From: PALSA-693 sp963702305
GTDB lineage: Bacteria; Actinomycetota; Acidimicrobiia; Acidimicrobiales; Palsa-688
Direction: 5' to 3'
Length of the DNA stretch: 64,000 nucleotides
NCBI GenBank assembly: GCA_963702305.1
Contig: CAVPBX010000017.1
Span: 62,001-126,000, forward strand
A program made the translations under genes and the position numbers. This document shows, one piece after another, positions 27,599-37,458 of the stretch. The number at the start of each line of letters is the position of its first letter. Position 1 is the stretch's first letter. Under the pieces are notes generated by a model. The model did not search any database, had not been told where the DNA came from, and saw nothing but the letters and a program-made list of their open reading frames with translations.

Positions 27599-27937
27599 GT
27601 GGATCACGACCGAGCCCGCCAGTTGCTGGAATCCGAACGCCGCCGGGTAGAGGCGCTGCTGGCCGGCTTGCACGTCGATCAGAGCGACGATCGGGCGGCG
27701 AGCGACGAGCCGTCCGACTGGAGTGACCCAGCCCAGCCTCTGACGGCCGAAGGCACGGATGACGCCGTCGCGGCCAGTCTTCAGAATCGCTTGGCGGCGA
27801 TCGAGCGCGCCGAACACCGGCTCAAAGACGGTACCTACGGTCAATCCATCCGGAGCGGCGCGCCGATTCCCGACGAACGTCTCGAAGCCGATCCGACCGC
27901 AGAACTTACCGTGGAAGAAGCCGCGACCGAGATGTAG
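27599..27937 (+). CDS. DksA/TraR-like protein without zinc-finger cysteines
   Basis: 112 residues. An N-terminal helix (HDRARQLLESERRRVEALLAGL) is followed by a polar stretch. The DksA-type helix ERAEHRLKDGTYGQSIRSGAPIPDERLEADPTAELTVEEA (described, shown in part) has the DksA pattern: RLxxGTYG, then PIPxxRLEAxP. The four zinc cysteines of classical DksA are absent, leaving Ser and Ala/Gly. Related Cys-less proteins modulate RNA polymerase through the secondary channel in other bacteria; that role here is inferred. The start is GTG 27599 with AGGGAGA upstream. Confidence 0.78.
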   Translation: MDHDRARQLLESERRRVEALLAGLHVDQSDDRAASDEPSDWSDPAQPLTAEGTDDAVAASLQNRLAAIERAEHRLKDGTYGQSIRSGAPIPDERLEADPTAELTVEEAATEM

Positions 27938-27989
27938 ACGCCGCTAGAGTTGCTCGACCGGCGGGCCATTCGGGCGAGGGCGATCAGCG

Positions 27990-28712
27990 ATGCAAGAAGG
28001 GCAGCAAGAGGGCTGGTATCCGGATCCGTCCCAGCCGGGCCAGGAGCGGTATTGGCTCGGCGGCCAATGGTCGAGCGACCTGTTGCGGCCGGCAGGCGGC
28101 GCGGCGCCCGCGCCGCCGGTGCGAGCGCCGGCGGGGACTTCCACGTTTGACCCTGGACGCACGAGAGCGCCGCGGGGCCCGCATTCGATGCGCGGTTCTG
28201 GCCGGCACGGTTGTCTGCCGTTGCTGCTGGTGTTCGCGGTGGTCATCGGCGCGATCGTCATCGCCGTCACCGTCGTCGCCGGCCACTCGCCCAAGAAGGG
28301 GGCGGCCGGCGGCAATGCCAGGCTGGCGTCGGATATTCAGACGGTGAACTCGGGCGTGTCCGGCGTCCGGACCGAACTAGGGATCGCAACCAAGAGCAAT
28401 GCGTCGTCCGCCGACGTCGACCAACTGTCCCATCTGGCCCAGGTGGAGGAAGGCACGCTGACCAACCTGAAGAGCCGGGTCGCCGCGGAGGTCCCCAACA
28501 ACACGGCCGGTCGCGATCTCACCAACGCCGCCACCCGGCTCAGGAACTCGATGGGGACCCTGGTCGCGTACACGGGCAGCCCGACCCCGCCACGGCTGGC
28601 CCGCTTCGCGACCCAGTACGACACCGGCGTCGCCGATTGGAACCACGCCGTTGGCGAGATCTACTCCAGCCCGACATCGAGCCCGCCCCCGACCATCCCC
28701 ACGGGCTGGTGA
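27990..28712 (+). CDS. DUF2510 membrane protein
   Basis: 240 residues. The N-terminal DUF2510 motif GWYPDPSQPGQERYWLGGQW is followed by a Pro/Ala-rich cytoplasmic linker and one membrane helix (LPLLLVFAVVIGAIVIAVTVV, about residues 75-96). An extracytoplasmic helical domain of about 135 residues is rich in Asn/Thr/Asp, with no cysteines. The C-terminus is Ser/Pro-rich. Function unknown; DUF2510 is an actinobacterial N-terminal module on membrane proteins. It lies 52 bp after the DksA-like gene and is convergent with the CoA-transferase gene (1-bp gap). Confidence 0.85.
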   Translation: MQEGQQEGWYPDPSQPGQERYWLGGQWSSDLLRPAGGAAPAPPVRAPAGTSTFDPGRTRAPRGPHSMRGSGRHGCLPLLLVFAVVIGAIVIAVTVVAGHSPKKGAAGGNARLASDIQTVNSGVSGVRTELGIATKSNASSADVDQLSHLAQVEEGTLTNLKSRVAAEVPNNTAGRDLTNAATRLRNSMGTLVAYTGSPTPPRLARFATQYDTGVADWNHAVGEIYSSPTSSPPPTIPTGW

Positions 28713-28713
28713 T

Positions 28714-30118
28714 CTAAGCGAGCCAGGCGGCCCGATCGGTGCGATAGCTGGCGGGGGGACCGGGCCAGGTAAGCGGTTGCCCGTCGAGGGAGCCCGGAGG
28801 GGCGACGACCGATACCGAGTCATGCCGCTCGCCGAACTCGACGATCCAGGGCTCGCTGTCGCCTGCTGGCGCCACCTCAGCAGCGGCTGCCTTCGCCGCG
28901 CCCGCGGAGGTGAGCCACTCGGCCGTCCGGGCGAGAGAAAGCCGGCGGATGTGGGTCCCCCCGTAGTGACGTTGGCGGCGCAGCCCATCCAGGACCGCGG
29001 CGGCTGCCAGATACCCCGTGCCGTGGTCAAGGAGCTGGCACGGGAGCGAGCCGGGCGTCGAGTCGACGTCGGACTCAGCTGTCGCGATCCCCGTCGGGGC
29101 CTGCACCACGCTGTCGAAGCCCCGGCGTCGCGCCCACGGGCCGGAGTGGCCCCGCGGCCAGGTAGACCGCCACCAACCCGGGGTGCCGCTCGGCGAGATC
29201 GTCCGCGCCGAGCCCGAACCGCTCCAGACTGCCCGGGCGATATCCGCACACGAGGACATCAGCCTGATCCAACAGTTCGTGGAGGGTCGCGCTCCCGCGC
29301 CGGTCCGTGAAGTCCAGTTCCGCGCTCCGCTTGCCGAGCAAGGTATCGGCCATGGCGCCGGGTCGGATGTCGGGGTGCCCGGGCGGGTCGAGGCGCAGGA
29401 CATCGGCCCCGAGCGCGCCGAGGTAACGGGTGCACACCGGGCCGGCGATGACCCTGGTGAGGTCCAGGATTCGCACCCCGGCGACCGGAAGGCCCGCGAC
29501 CGCACCGGCCCGCGGCGCCACCGTCCCTACGGAGCGGTGGCCGACGAGCGGCTCGCCCGCGACTGCCCGTCCCTGTGGGTGGGCGCGCCACTCGTCGAGC
29601 GAGCGGACCGCGGCCGCCACGCCACCGGCGGCCACCACATCGGTTTCCACCACCTCCGAGGGCCGCTCCTGGGCGGCCCGAGCCACGGCCTCCGGATCGC
29701 CTCCGGTCCCCAGCGCCTCGAGCAGCGCAGCCTGGTGCCAGGGGTAGTTGGCGTGCGTGCGCACCCATCCGTCGGCCGTCCGCCAGAACCGTGACAGCGG
29801 CGCAAATCCCGCCCCTGCAGACTGACCTCGTCGCGTGAAGTACCGCTCGCTGCGGACGGCCGCCGCCACGTGGCGCCGATCGAGACGCAGCGCGAGAACG
29901 GCCGGGTCGGGCGCCTTCAGGGCCGCCGCGGCCATGAGGGCCACGCTCACCGACGCCACGGCCGTGTCCTCGACCCGAAATCGGGAGGGTAGGTGACCCG
30001 AGGGCCCCGAGATGATCGGGAAGGCCGCCTGCGGTCGGGCCCCGCCCGGCTCGGCCGTGAGCGCGGCCCAGGCCTCCTCAATGAGGTCGTCGCTGCTGGT
30101 CGTTTCCACCCCCATCAT
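28714..30118 (-). CDS. CaiB/BaiF (type III) CoA-transferase with rearranged domain order, frame broken near 29151
   Basis: About 467 residues after correction. The typical family N-terminus, GVRILDLTRVIAGPVCTRYLGALGADVLRLDPPGHPD, begins only at about residue 220. It is followed by ELDFTDRRG, VLVCGYRPGSLERFGL and, after the shift, GPWARRRGFDSVVQAPTGIA. Before it comes what is normally the C-terminal part (TADGWVRTHANYPWHQAALLEALG ... EWRAHPQGRAVAGEPLV). The protein therefore looks circularly permuted, or built from swapped halves. One extra base near 29150-29153 separates the parts. It probably moves CoA between carboxylic acids; the substrate is unknown. The start is ATG 30118 or 30115. Confidence 0.82.
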
Positions 30119-30204
30119 GATCGCATCCGATCGCGGGCCATAATCGAGGCGATGATGCCTTCAGGATCCTCCTACCTCGTCCGGCTCAATCTCCGGAGCG
30201 GGGC

Positions 30205-31116
30205 ATGATGCGGGTCGGGATTTCCATCGGCACCTCGTTTTCGGGCGACGATTACCGAAAGGGCCCCAGGTCGGTCCTGGAGCAGGCGCTGGCCGCCAGC
30301 CGAGCTGGGCTCGACACCATCTCGGTGGGCGACCATCATTCGACGGGCCCGGCGTCGTACCTGCAGAACGTGCCGATGCTCGGCCGGATCCTGGCCGAAT
30401 GGGATCACCGCCCAGCCGGTTGTCTCTTTCTGGTCCCGCTCTGGCACCCGGTCCTGATGGCCGAGCAGATCGGGACGCTCGCGGCCCTGGCCTTGGGACC
30501 CTTGATCATCCAGACCGGAGTAGGGGGCGATTCGGCCCAATTTCGGGCCATGGGAGTCGATCTCCGCCAGCGCGGCCGCCTGCTGGAGGACGGCATCGTG
30601 GTCGTCCAGGCGCTGCTGAGGGGCGAGACGGTGAGCAGCGAGCGGTGGGGGATCGACCGTGCCCGCATCGCCCCCGTGCCGCAGCAGGGCACCGAGTGGT
30701 GGATCGGGGCGGCCGCGCCCGTGGGCATCGACCGGGCAGCCCGGTTGGGCGACTGCTGGTATGGAAATGCGGACCTGACTCCAGCGAGCGCGGCGACGAC
30801 CTTGGCGGTCTACCGCGACGCGTGTGCCCGCCACGGGCGCGAACCGCTCCGGGTCCCGATCCGTAAGGACGTCTTCATCGCCCCCACCAACGCGGAGGCT
30901 GAGAAGGCGGGCGACGCGTTGATGGCGGCGGGCTACCGAGGGTTCGACCGAGCCGCCGTCGCCTACGGCGACCCGGATGGCGTCGCCGAACAGCTGGCGG
31001 TGTTCGGCGAGCTCGGCTTCACCGACGTCATCATCCGGACCATGCCGGTGCCGTCGGATGCCGCCATCCGCTCGGTCGAGCTCGCCGGCGAAGTGCGGAT
31101 CCGCCTCCAGTCATAG
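30205..31116 (+). CDS. LLM-class (luciferase-like) flavin/F420-dependent oxidoreductase
   Basis: 303 residues, TIM-barrel luciferase-like monooxygenase. Typical segments: RVGISIGTSFSGDDY, GLDTISVGDHHSTG, LAALALGPLIIQTGVGGD, RQRGRLLEDGIVVVQALLRG, EWWIGAAAPVGIDRAARLGDCWYG, and VAYGDPDGVAEQLAVFGELGFTDVIIR. Whether it uses FMN or F420 cannot be told from sequence by eye. It is divergent from the CoA-transferase gene by 86 bp, a possible pairing in acyl or alicyclic compound oxidation. Confidence 0.9.
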   Translation: MMRVGISIGTSFSGDDYRKGPRSVLEQALAASRAGLDTISVGDHHSTGPASYLQNVPMLGRILAEWDHRPAGCLFLVPLWHPVLMAEQIGTLAALALGPLIIQTGVGGDSAQFRAMGVDLRQRGRLLEDGIVVVQALLRGETVSSERWGIDRARIAPVPQQGTEWWIGAAAPVGIDRAARLGDCWYGNADLTPASAATTLAVYRDACARHGREPLRVPIRKDVFIAPTNAEAEKAGDALMAAGYRGFDRAAVAYGDPDGVAEQLAVFGELGFTDVIIRTMPVPSDAAIRSVELAGEVRIRLQS

Positions 31117-31124
31117 TCAGGGGC

Positions 31125-31517
31125 TCATGCCTCCAGACCGCTGGGGCTGGACGGCACGTCGACCGCGTGTTGTTGCAGAGCGGAGAGGGGAACGATCTCG
31201 AGGGCGGACTGGTGGGTGGAGGCCAGGACGACGTGGGCGGCGGCCCCGTCGTGGTGGGCTCGGAGCCAGTTGGCAGCCGTCACGCACCAGCGGTCCCCCG
31301 GGACCAGGCCGGGAAAGCCATAGGCGGGGATCGGTGTCGTGAGGTCGTTGCCGATGCGTTGTTGGTGCTGGAGGAACTCGGCAGTGACGACGGCGCAGAT
31401 CGTGTGGCTGCCCCGGTCCTCGGGCCCGGTGGTGCAGCAGCCGTCCCGGTAAAAGCCGGTGAGCGGGTCCGTTCCACAGGGCTCCAGTTCGCCACCCAGG
31501 ACGTTGCGGTCGACCAT
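31125..31517 (-). CDS. DUF2237 family protein
   Basis: 130 residues. Family hallmarks read almost end to end: NVLGGELEPCGTDPLTGFYRDGCC, GSHTICAVVTAEFL, GNDLTTPIPAYGFPGLVPGDRWCV, and APHVVLASTH-type closing (AAAHVVLASTHQSALE). Several conserved Cys suggest metal or thiol chemistry, but the function is unknown. It starts at ATG 31517 and is convergent with the LLM gene, 8 bp away. Confidence 0.9.
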   Translation of the reverse strand: MVDRNVLGGELEPCGTDPLTGFYRDGCCTTGPEDRGSHTICAVVTAEFLQHQQRIGNDLTTPIPAYGFPGLVPGDRWCVTAANWLRAHHDGAAAHVVLASTHQSALEIVPLSALQQHAVDVPSSPSGLEA

Positions 31518-31561
31518 CCTCGTAGTATCGCTGACGCGGCCGGGTCGGCGAGACCGGGGGC

Positions 31562-31990
31562 TCAGGAAGGGGCGACGAAGATGCAGAACGGGTGCCCCGC
31601 CGGATCGGCGTAGACGCGCAGCGGCTCCTCCTCGTCCCGCGAACGGTCCTCGAGCAACCGGGCGCCCAGGTCGAGGGCCCGGACATGCTGGGCGTCGAGA
31701 TCCGGCCCGGCCGGGACCGACAGGTCCAGGTGGAGTTGCTGCGGGACCTTGTCGTCTGGCCAGGTCGACGGGGCGAGCGTCGCCACTTGCTGGAACGCGA
31801 TCCGGGCCGAGCCCGCCGGGTGTAGGAGCACCAAAAAGTCCCGGCCCTTCTCGTCGGGCTGGCCCGCGGCGGGGGGTTCGTCGCCGTCTCGATAGGCGAA
31901 GCCGAGGAGTTGACGGTAGAACTCGGCCAGCCCTCGGGCGTTCGTGCTATCCAGGACGACCTGTCGAAGAAGGGGGAACCTCGGCGTCAA
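31562..31990 (-). CDS. VOC-family glyoxalase-like protein
   Basis: 142 residues, Glyoxalase_6-type: QVVLDSTNARGLAEFYRQLLGF, then IAFQQVATLAPSTWPDDKVPQQLHLDLSV and VYADPAGHPFCIFVAPS. The conserved His of QLHLDL is kept; metal-binding capacity is uncertain. Many such actinobacterial proteins are resistance or binding proteins of unknown ligand. It is the first of two same-strand small genes after the thioesterase (15-bp gap), possibly one transcript with DUF2237. Confidence 0.85.
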   Translation of the reverse strand: MTPRFPLLRQVVLDSTNARGLAEFYRQLLGFAYRDGDEPPAAGQPDEKGRDFLVLLHPAGSARIAFQQVATLAPSTWPDDKVPQQLHLDLSVPAGPDLDAQHVRALDLGARLLEDRSRDEEEPLRVYADPAGHPFCIFVAPS

Positions 31991-32005
31991 CGGAGCGGAG
32001 GGCGC

Positions 32006-32852
32006 TCAGTCGGCCAGGCGGAAGACGGCGGACGCCGAGGTGATCGCCCGGTCGCCGTTGCCCTCGTCGTGAAGGACGACGCGAGCGCCCACCCGACCGG
32101 AAGTGCCCGTGAACGCCTCGGCGGACGCTCGGAAGGGTCCCACTTTGCCCCGGGCCAGGAACATCACCATCCAGCTCTCAATCTGCAGGTGGTCGGTACC
32201 GACCAGGACCGAGGCCGCGTCGGCGGCTGCAGCCTCGAGCACCACGTGTTGGGGGCCGAGGTGAAGGGCGGCATCAGGCGAGGCCAACTCGATGCTCAGG
32301 GGCGGCAGCGCCCACGCGCCGTCGTCGCGCCGCGAACGCGCCGAAGACCTTCCACAGAGGAGGAAGTGAGGGCGAGTCTTCGACCTCTATCGTCGCCTCC
32401 TCCATTTTCTCGAAGCCCTGGGGGGTCCCCTTCAGGCTGATCCCCTCGCCGGTGGTGAGTGCGATGACCCGCTGGGGGTTGTCGGCATCGACGATCCGGG
32501 AGCGGCTGAAGCCCATCTGCCGGCCTTGCTTGAGTACCTCGGAGATGACTTCGATGCGGGCGACGTCGCGCGCCTCGTCGAGGATCTGGGTGCACTGGAT
32601 GACCGGATTCGGCACGGCCACGTCGTCAGCCAGCCCACCGCCCTCCGGGGAAGCGATGCAGATCGGTGCCACCATGATCCCCCCGGCGGTGTTGCGCATA
32701 TCGTGCCGCAGCTTCATGGTGTTGTCGACCGGGCCGCTGTTGAGCGACGAGTGGTTGCGTCCCAGATATCGGTAGCTCAGGAGGCTGGTCCAGCGCTGGC
32801 GCAATTCCTCCCAGTACTGCTCTTCTGGGACGTCACGGATGTCTTTGAGCAT
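32006..32852 (-). CDS. PaaI-type double-hotdog acyl-CoA thioesterase, frame broken near 32327
   Basis: About 281 residues after correction. First hotdog: LRHDMRNTAGGIMVAPICIASPEGGGLADDVAVPNPVIQCTQILDEARDVARIEVISEV, with the HDMRNTAGGI segment as the likely active-site helix. Second hotdog (IELASPDAALHLGPQHVVLEAAAADAASVLVGTDHLQIESWMVMFLARGKVGPF) lies in the next frame. Both join as VFGAFAA-DDGAWALPPLSIELA if one extra base near 32325-32330 is removed. It starts at ATG 32852 (LKDIRDVPEEQYWEEL). It is predicted to hydrolyse acyl-CoA esters; the substrate is unknown. Confidence 0.8.
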
Positions 32853-32918
32853 GGCGTTTCTCCCGGTTCGATCTGTACGCCGGGGTGGACGATAGCCGCC
32901 CACGACCGGGCGGGCAGT

Positions 32919-33757
32919 ATGCTCCGCCGCGTGCGTTGGGCCCGATCGCTCCAAGCGTCCGGGCAGCGAGCCTGGCTGCCGTGGGCGTTCGGCATCGCCG
33001 GATCGGTCGCCGTCGCCGCTTGTTGGATCCCCGTGCGGGATCGCCTGCCAAACGTCAACGCCGCCCTGGTGCTCGTCGCCGTAGTGGCCGCGGTCGGGCT
33101 CGGCGGCCGCCGCCCGCCGGTGGTGGCCGCCGCGTTCGTGGCGGCCCTGGCCTTCGACGCCTTTGACACCGCCCCGTACGGCACCCTGGCGATCTCCCGG
33201 TCCGAGGACCTGGTCACGACTGTCGTCCTGGCCCTGGTCGGATGCGGGGCTGGGGAGCTGGCGGTGCGGGTCCGCCAAGCCCGGCAGACCGCCCGGACCG
33301 GCACCGACGGGTTCAGCCGGGTCCGGGACGCCGCCGCCTTGGTGGCGGAAGGCGAGGAGGCCGCGCTGGTCGTCGGCTCGGTGGCGGAGGAGATCCATCG
33401 GCTACTCGGTCTGCGGGACTGCTGGTACGAGGCCGGCGTCGCTCCAACCGGGCAGGAGGTGACCCGGCAGGGCCAGGTGCGCGGGATCGAGCCGACCCGG
33501 ACGCCGGGTGGCCCTGTCGTGGTGGCGGCCCCGCCGTGGGATCACGTGGGGCTTCCGGTATGGGGATACGGTCGCCGGATCGGGTCGTTCGTGATGGTGC
33601 GCACACCGGGGGTGCCGCTCGACCGGCCGGCGCTGTTGGTCGCCTTGACCCTGGCCGATCAGGCCGGTGCGGCGTTGGCGCCGTTCGAGCCCGAGCCGAC
33701 CGCCTCCGCACCGGCGCCTACGCCCGCGCCCCGGGGCGCCTGCACCTCCTTCGCTGA
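32919..33757 (+). CDS. DUF4118-like membrane protein with GAF-like tail
   Basis: About 280 residues. The N-terminal membrane part (WLPWAFGIAGSVAVAACWIPVRD, LVLVAVVAAVGLGGRRPPVVAAAFVAALAFDAFDTAPYGTLAI, VVLALVGCGAGELAV) matches DUF4118, the KdpD-type four-helix sensor module. A soluble domain follows (DAAALVAEGEEAALVVGSVAEEIHRLLGLRDCWYE, with GSFVMVRTPG and a helix LADQAGAALAPFE) resembling a GAF domain. There is no kinase domain. The open frame continues to 34301 over the opposite gene. A single missing base in the CCCC/GGGG run near 33730 would stop it at 33755-33757, just before the convergent gene, which I prefer. The right end is therefore tentative. Confidence 0.65.
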
Positions 33758-33776
33758 CTCCTGCGGACCTGGCGGG

Positions 33777-36163
33777 TCAGCCGGCCCGGCCGTCCACCGC
33801 CGGACCGGGCTCGACGGCCCGAAGGATCTCGTAGGCCGGGTTGAGCATGGCCATCCGCCCCTGATGGCTGCCGACCGTCCCCTCCACCGCCAGCTCGATG
33901 CCGGGAGCGATCCCCGGTACGGCCCGCCGGCCCAGGAAGACCACGGTGATGGCGGCCCCGTCGGAACCGACCACCGTGCATTCGAAGGCCGGCACTCCGG
34001 CCCACGGCTGCACCCGCACCGTGTGGACGCGGCCCAGGACCCGGGCCCGCTCGCGGTGGCGGATTCCCGCGGCCGGGGCGGGCGCGCCGGGGTCTGCCGA
34101 GGCGCGGCGTCTCGGCCGGGCGGCGCTCGTGGGGCGGGAGGCGCGGTCGTGCGGCCCGCCAGCGCCCGGGCCCGCTCCCTGACCAGCCCGCTTACGTCGA
34201 AGGGCGCGACCGTGGCGCTGACATGGGGGAGCTGGCTCACCGCACTGACGATGCGGTCGGCGGTGTTGTCGTGCAGCAGCCGGCTGACCACGCCGCGATA
34301 GGCCCGCCGGGGCAGGACCAGCAGCACCTCCGTCTGCTGGTCGCGGGCCAGGTCCGCGGCCATTTCGGTAGCCGCCCGCACCAACCGGCGGTCGGCACAC
34401 TCGACCACGTCCAGGGAAAACTGGTCCAAGCCCAGCCGCCCCCATGCTTTCGTCAGGCGGGTCGCCCGTTCGGCATCGAGCATGAAATGCACGGCTCGCA
34501 ACTCGCTACCGGCCGCCAGCGAGCGGGCCAGCTGGAGGGCTCGAGCAGTGGCGAGGTCGAGGCGGTCGACGAGCACGACCACCACGTGGTTGGGTAGCAC
34601 CGGGGCCTCGCTGGCTGCGGCCGCGGCATCCTCGGCGAGTACCGCTCGTTCCGCCTGGTAACGGCGGTGGGTCCAGGCCAGAGTGGCGACCAACAACGGG
34701 ATCACGACCACGACCAGCCAGGCGCCCTGGGTGAACTCCGTCACCACGAAGATCAGGGTCACCGCCGCGCTGGCGACGAACGCGGTAGCGGCAACCGCGA
34801 GGTCCCGCCGGCGATGAGGACCGGGGTGGCGGAGGTGGTATCGGACCATCCCGGCGCCCGCCATGGTGAATCCGGTGAACACCGTGCAGGCGTAGAGGGG
34901 GATCAGCTTGGCCACCTTGGCCTGGGAGCCGACCAGAAGGAACAGCGAGACCAGGGTGAGGACGAAGATCCCGTTGGAGAAGACCAGGCGGTGGCCGCGA
35001 GTCGTGAGCGGCCGGGGGAGGAAGGCGTCCTCGGCGATGAAGCTGACCAACAGCGGAAAGCCGTTGTAGCTGGTGTTGGCGCCCAGGATCAGAATGAGGG
35101 CGGTGCTGAATTGCAAGGAATAGTACGGAATCGTCCCGAGGCCACCGGTGCCAAAGACCTGCTTGCCGATCTCGGAGAGGACGGTCGGGGTGCCGGAGCC
35201 GTAGACCCGGGCGTGGGTCAGGGCGGCCAGAATGGACACCCCGAGGAACATGGCGCCCAGGATGCTGGCCATCAGGACCAGCGTGGTGCGGGCATTGCGA
35301 ACCTGCGGCTCGCGGAAGACGGTCACGGCGTTGGAGATGGCCTCCATCCCGGTCATCGCCGAGCCGCCGTTGGCGAAGCCCCGGAGGACGATGAACAGGC
35401 CCGCGCCGTAGAGCAGGCCGCTCCCCGCCGCGCCCAGATGCAGCTGCCCCGACGCCGGCGGCACGTGCGTCAGATGCCCGGCGATGACGAGCCGGGCGAA
35501 CCCGGTGACCATCAGGGCGGCCATGCTGGCCAGAAACCAGTAGGTCGGCACCGCGAACACCTGCCCGGCCTCTCGGATGCCGCGCAGGTTCCCGTAGGTG
35601 AGCAGGACCACAAAGAGCACGGATAGCTCGATGGGATAGCGCGACAGCGCGGGGAAGGCCGAGATGATGGCGTCGACGCCGGCGGCGATGGACACCGCCA
35701 CGGTCAGGGTGTAACTGCAGAGCAGGGCGGCGCCCGGTATCTGCGCCACGTTGTAGCCGAAGTTCTCCCGGCTCACGACGTACGACCCGCCCGAGACCGG
35801 GTAGGCCTGCACCACCTGTCGGTAGCAGAGACAGATCACCGCCAGGACCAACAGGATCACCCCGGTGATCGGGGTGATCAGGACGAAGGCCCCGAGCCCG
35901 GCGGCGGGCAGGAGTATCCGCAGCATGGACTCGGTGGCGTAGGCGCTCGACGACATCACGTCGGAGGACAGGACCGCCAGGGCCACGGGCTTGCCTAGCC
36001 GCTCGCCGTGCAGCCGCTCGCTGACGAGCGGGGGGCCGAGCAGGAACCGCTTCCAGCGGTACAGGCGGCTCTCCGGTAGATCGGGCATCGTTCCCGACGC
36101 GGCCGCTTTCGGACGCAGCCAGGCCGGCCCGTCGCCCGCTGTGCTCGTGGTCGGCTGGCTCAT
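33777..36163 (-). CDS. KimA/YdaO-like APC permease with USP-like and OB-fold domains, frame broken near 34080
   Basis: About 795 residues if joined. Residues 1-450 form an APC-type transporter with about twelve helices and the KimA-like first motif ALAVLSSDVMSSSAYATE, then YPVSGGSYVVSRENFG and NGGSAMTGMEAISNAVTVF. Potassium or amino-acid uptake is predicted. A cytoplasmic UspA-like domain follows (VVVLVDRLDLATARALQLARSLAAG). After a linker with an apparent one-base loss (34065-34110), an OB-fold segment reads RARVLGRVHTVRVQPWAGVPAFECTVV and VEGTVGSHQGRMAMLNPAYEIL. No start codon suits the OB part alone, so fusion is inferred; a separate gene is possible. The start is ATG 36163; ATG 36181 is an alternative. 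Confidence 0.82.
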
Positions 36164-36209
36164 TGCGGGGCATTCTTCCATCCGGGGGCATCCCGGTTGT
36201 GACCGCGGA

Positions 36210-37406
36210 CTACGTCTCGCGCCAGACTTCCGACCTCTCGGGGTTGTCGAGCACGACCAGCACCTGGCCGTTGGCGGCCGCCACCCGGGCCTGCGCCCAT
36301 CCCGCGCCGGCCGGTGGCGCCCCGACGGGGCGCCAGGAGCCGAGCCGGTTCCCGCGCCGGGCCGCAGTCCAGATCGCCGGGGCGCCTGCGGCGGTGACGC
36401 CGACGGCCAGCACCGACGTCGGTGTCACCGCGATGTCGTCGACTGCGGCGGACGCCGTGCCGCCCGACGCCGTGCCGCCCGACGCGGGGAGGGCGGCGCC
36501 GGCCACCCGGCGGGAAGCGTCGATCGTCCAGACAGTCGGATGGGCTCCTTGTTGCCCGCCGCCGAGCCAGCCAGTCCCCAAGGTCTGTACGGCGTTGACC
36601 ACGGTCTGCCCGCTGCCGGTCAGGCCGGGCAGGCGGACCCAGGAGGCGCCGGCCCCGGCGTACCACAGCCCCCCGCTCCGGCGCTCGGGGTCCCCGGGGA
36701 CCGGCGTGGCGGTGGTGCCGACCATGAGCACACCCGAGGGTCCGTCGGCCACGTCGAAGCCGTAGGACTCCGTGCCCGGCCCGTCGGCAAAGGCCGCCTC
36801 GGCGTCGTCCCGCGTCCAGGTGGTCCCATCGGGGGACGCCCACACCGCGGCGACCACCTGGTTGGCCGGTCCGATCCAGGTGCCGGCGATGAAGTAGCCG
36901 TGCGGTCCGCCGGCCGGTCGGCCGACGGCGACCACGTTTGGTCCTCCGAACAACTCGCGCGGCGCCAGCGCCTCGCGCCAATACGGGGGGACCGCTCCGG
37001 GGGATGCGGTCCAGGTGGACGGCCGCGGGTAGCCCTCGGTGGGGCTGGGTCGCGACCCGAACGCCACCTCCGGGCGGGCCGAGCCATTGCCGGCGAAGCC
37101 CAGGATCGTCTCATTGGGCCCGTCCCGACCGGGGACCGGTGCGACTGGGTCGCGCCTCCAGGGCCCGGCGGGGGAGGCGGCGGACCACATGGCCACCTGA
37201 TTGATGCCGCCCGGGCCGAGGACGCCTCCCCCGAGCAGCCAGGCGCGGCCTGCATCGGGCGGGGCGGCCGCCACCACGTGGCCGAGTCCGGGCACCTCGG
37301 TCCAGATCTGGGGCCGCAGGCCTGGCGTCGACGATCCGCAGGCCGCGAGCAGGAGGACGATCGCGACGATCGCGACGCGCGTGAACGTCCGGCCAGGATA
37401 CGTCAC
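36210..37406 (-). CDS. Hypothetical lipoprotein, probable beta-propeller
   Basis: 398 residues from GTG 37406. The signal peptide with lipobox VAIVAIVLLLAACGSS predicts a lipid-anchored surface protein. The mature part repeats motifs of the form W-aromatic-SPDG-TW (AAVWASPDGTTWTRD, MWSAASPAGPWRRD, STWTASPGAVPPYW, IWTAARRGN), typical of sialidase/BNR-type propeller blades. A 15-bp duplication near 36455-36485 encodes GGTASGGTAS. Function unknown. A longer open frame back to 37460 would overlap the divergent small gene, so the GTG before the signal peptide is preferred. Confidence 0.75.
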   Translation of the reverse strand: MTYPGRTFTRVAIVAIVLLLAACGSSTPGLRPQIWTEVPGLGHVVAAAPPDAGRAWLLGGGVLGPGGINQVAMWSAASPAGPWRRDPVAPVPGRDGPNETILGFAGNGSARPEVAFGSRPSPTEGYPRPSTWTASPGAVPPYWREALAPRELFGGPNVVAVGRPAGGPHGYFIAGTWIGPANQVVAAVWASPDGTTWTRDDAEAAFADGPGTESYGFDVADGPSGVLMVGTTATPVPGDPERRSGGLWYAGAGASWVRLPGLTGSGQTVVNAVQTLGTGWLGGGQQGAHPTVWTIDASRRVAGAALPASGGTASGGTASAAVDDIAVTPTSVLAVGVTAAGAPAIWTAARRGNRLGSWRPVGAPPAGAGWAQARVAAANGQVLVVLDNPERSEVWRET

Positions 37407-37458
37407 GTTGGGCCTCGGATCCTCGACGCCGCCCGATCCGCTCCGTAGTATCACCGGC

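Noticed and set aside
32526..34301. 591-residue rightward frame
   Set aside because: Its first third is antisense to the thioesterase and its last third antisense to the permease; only 32919 to about 33757 looks like protein.
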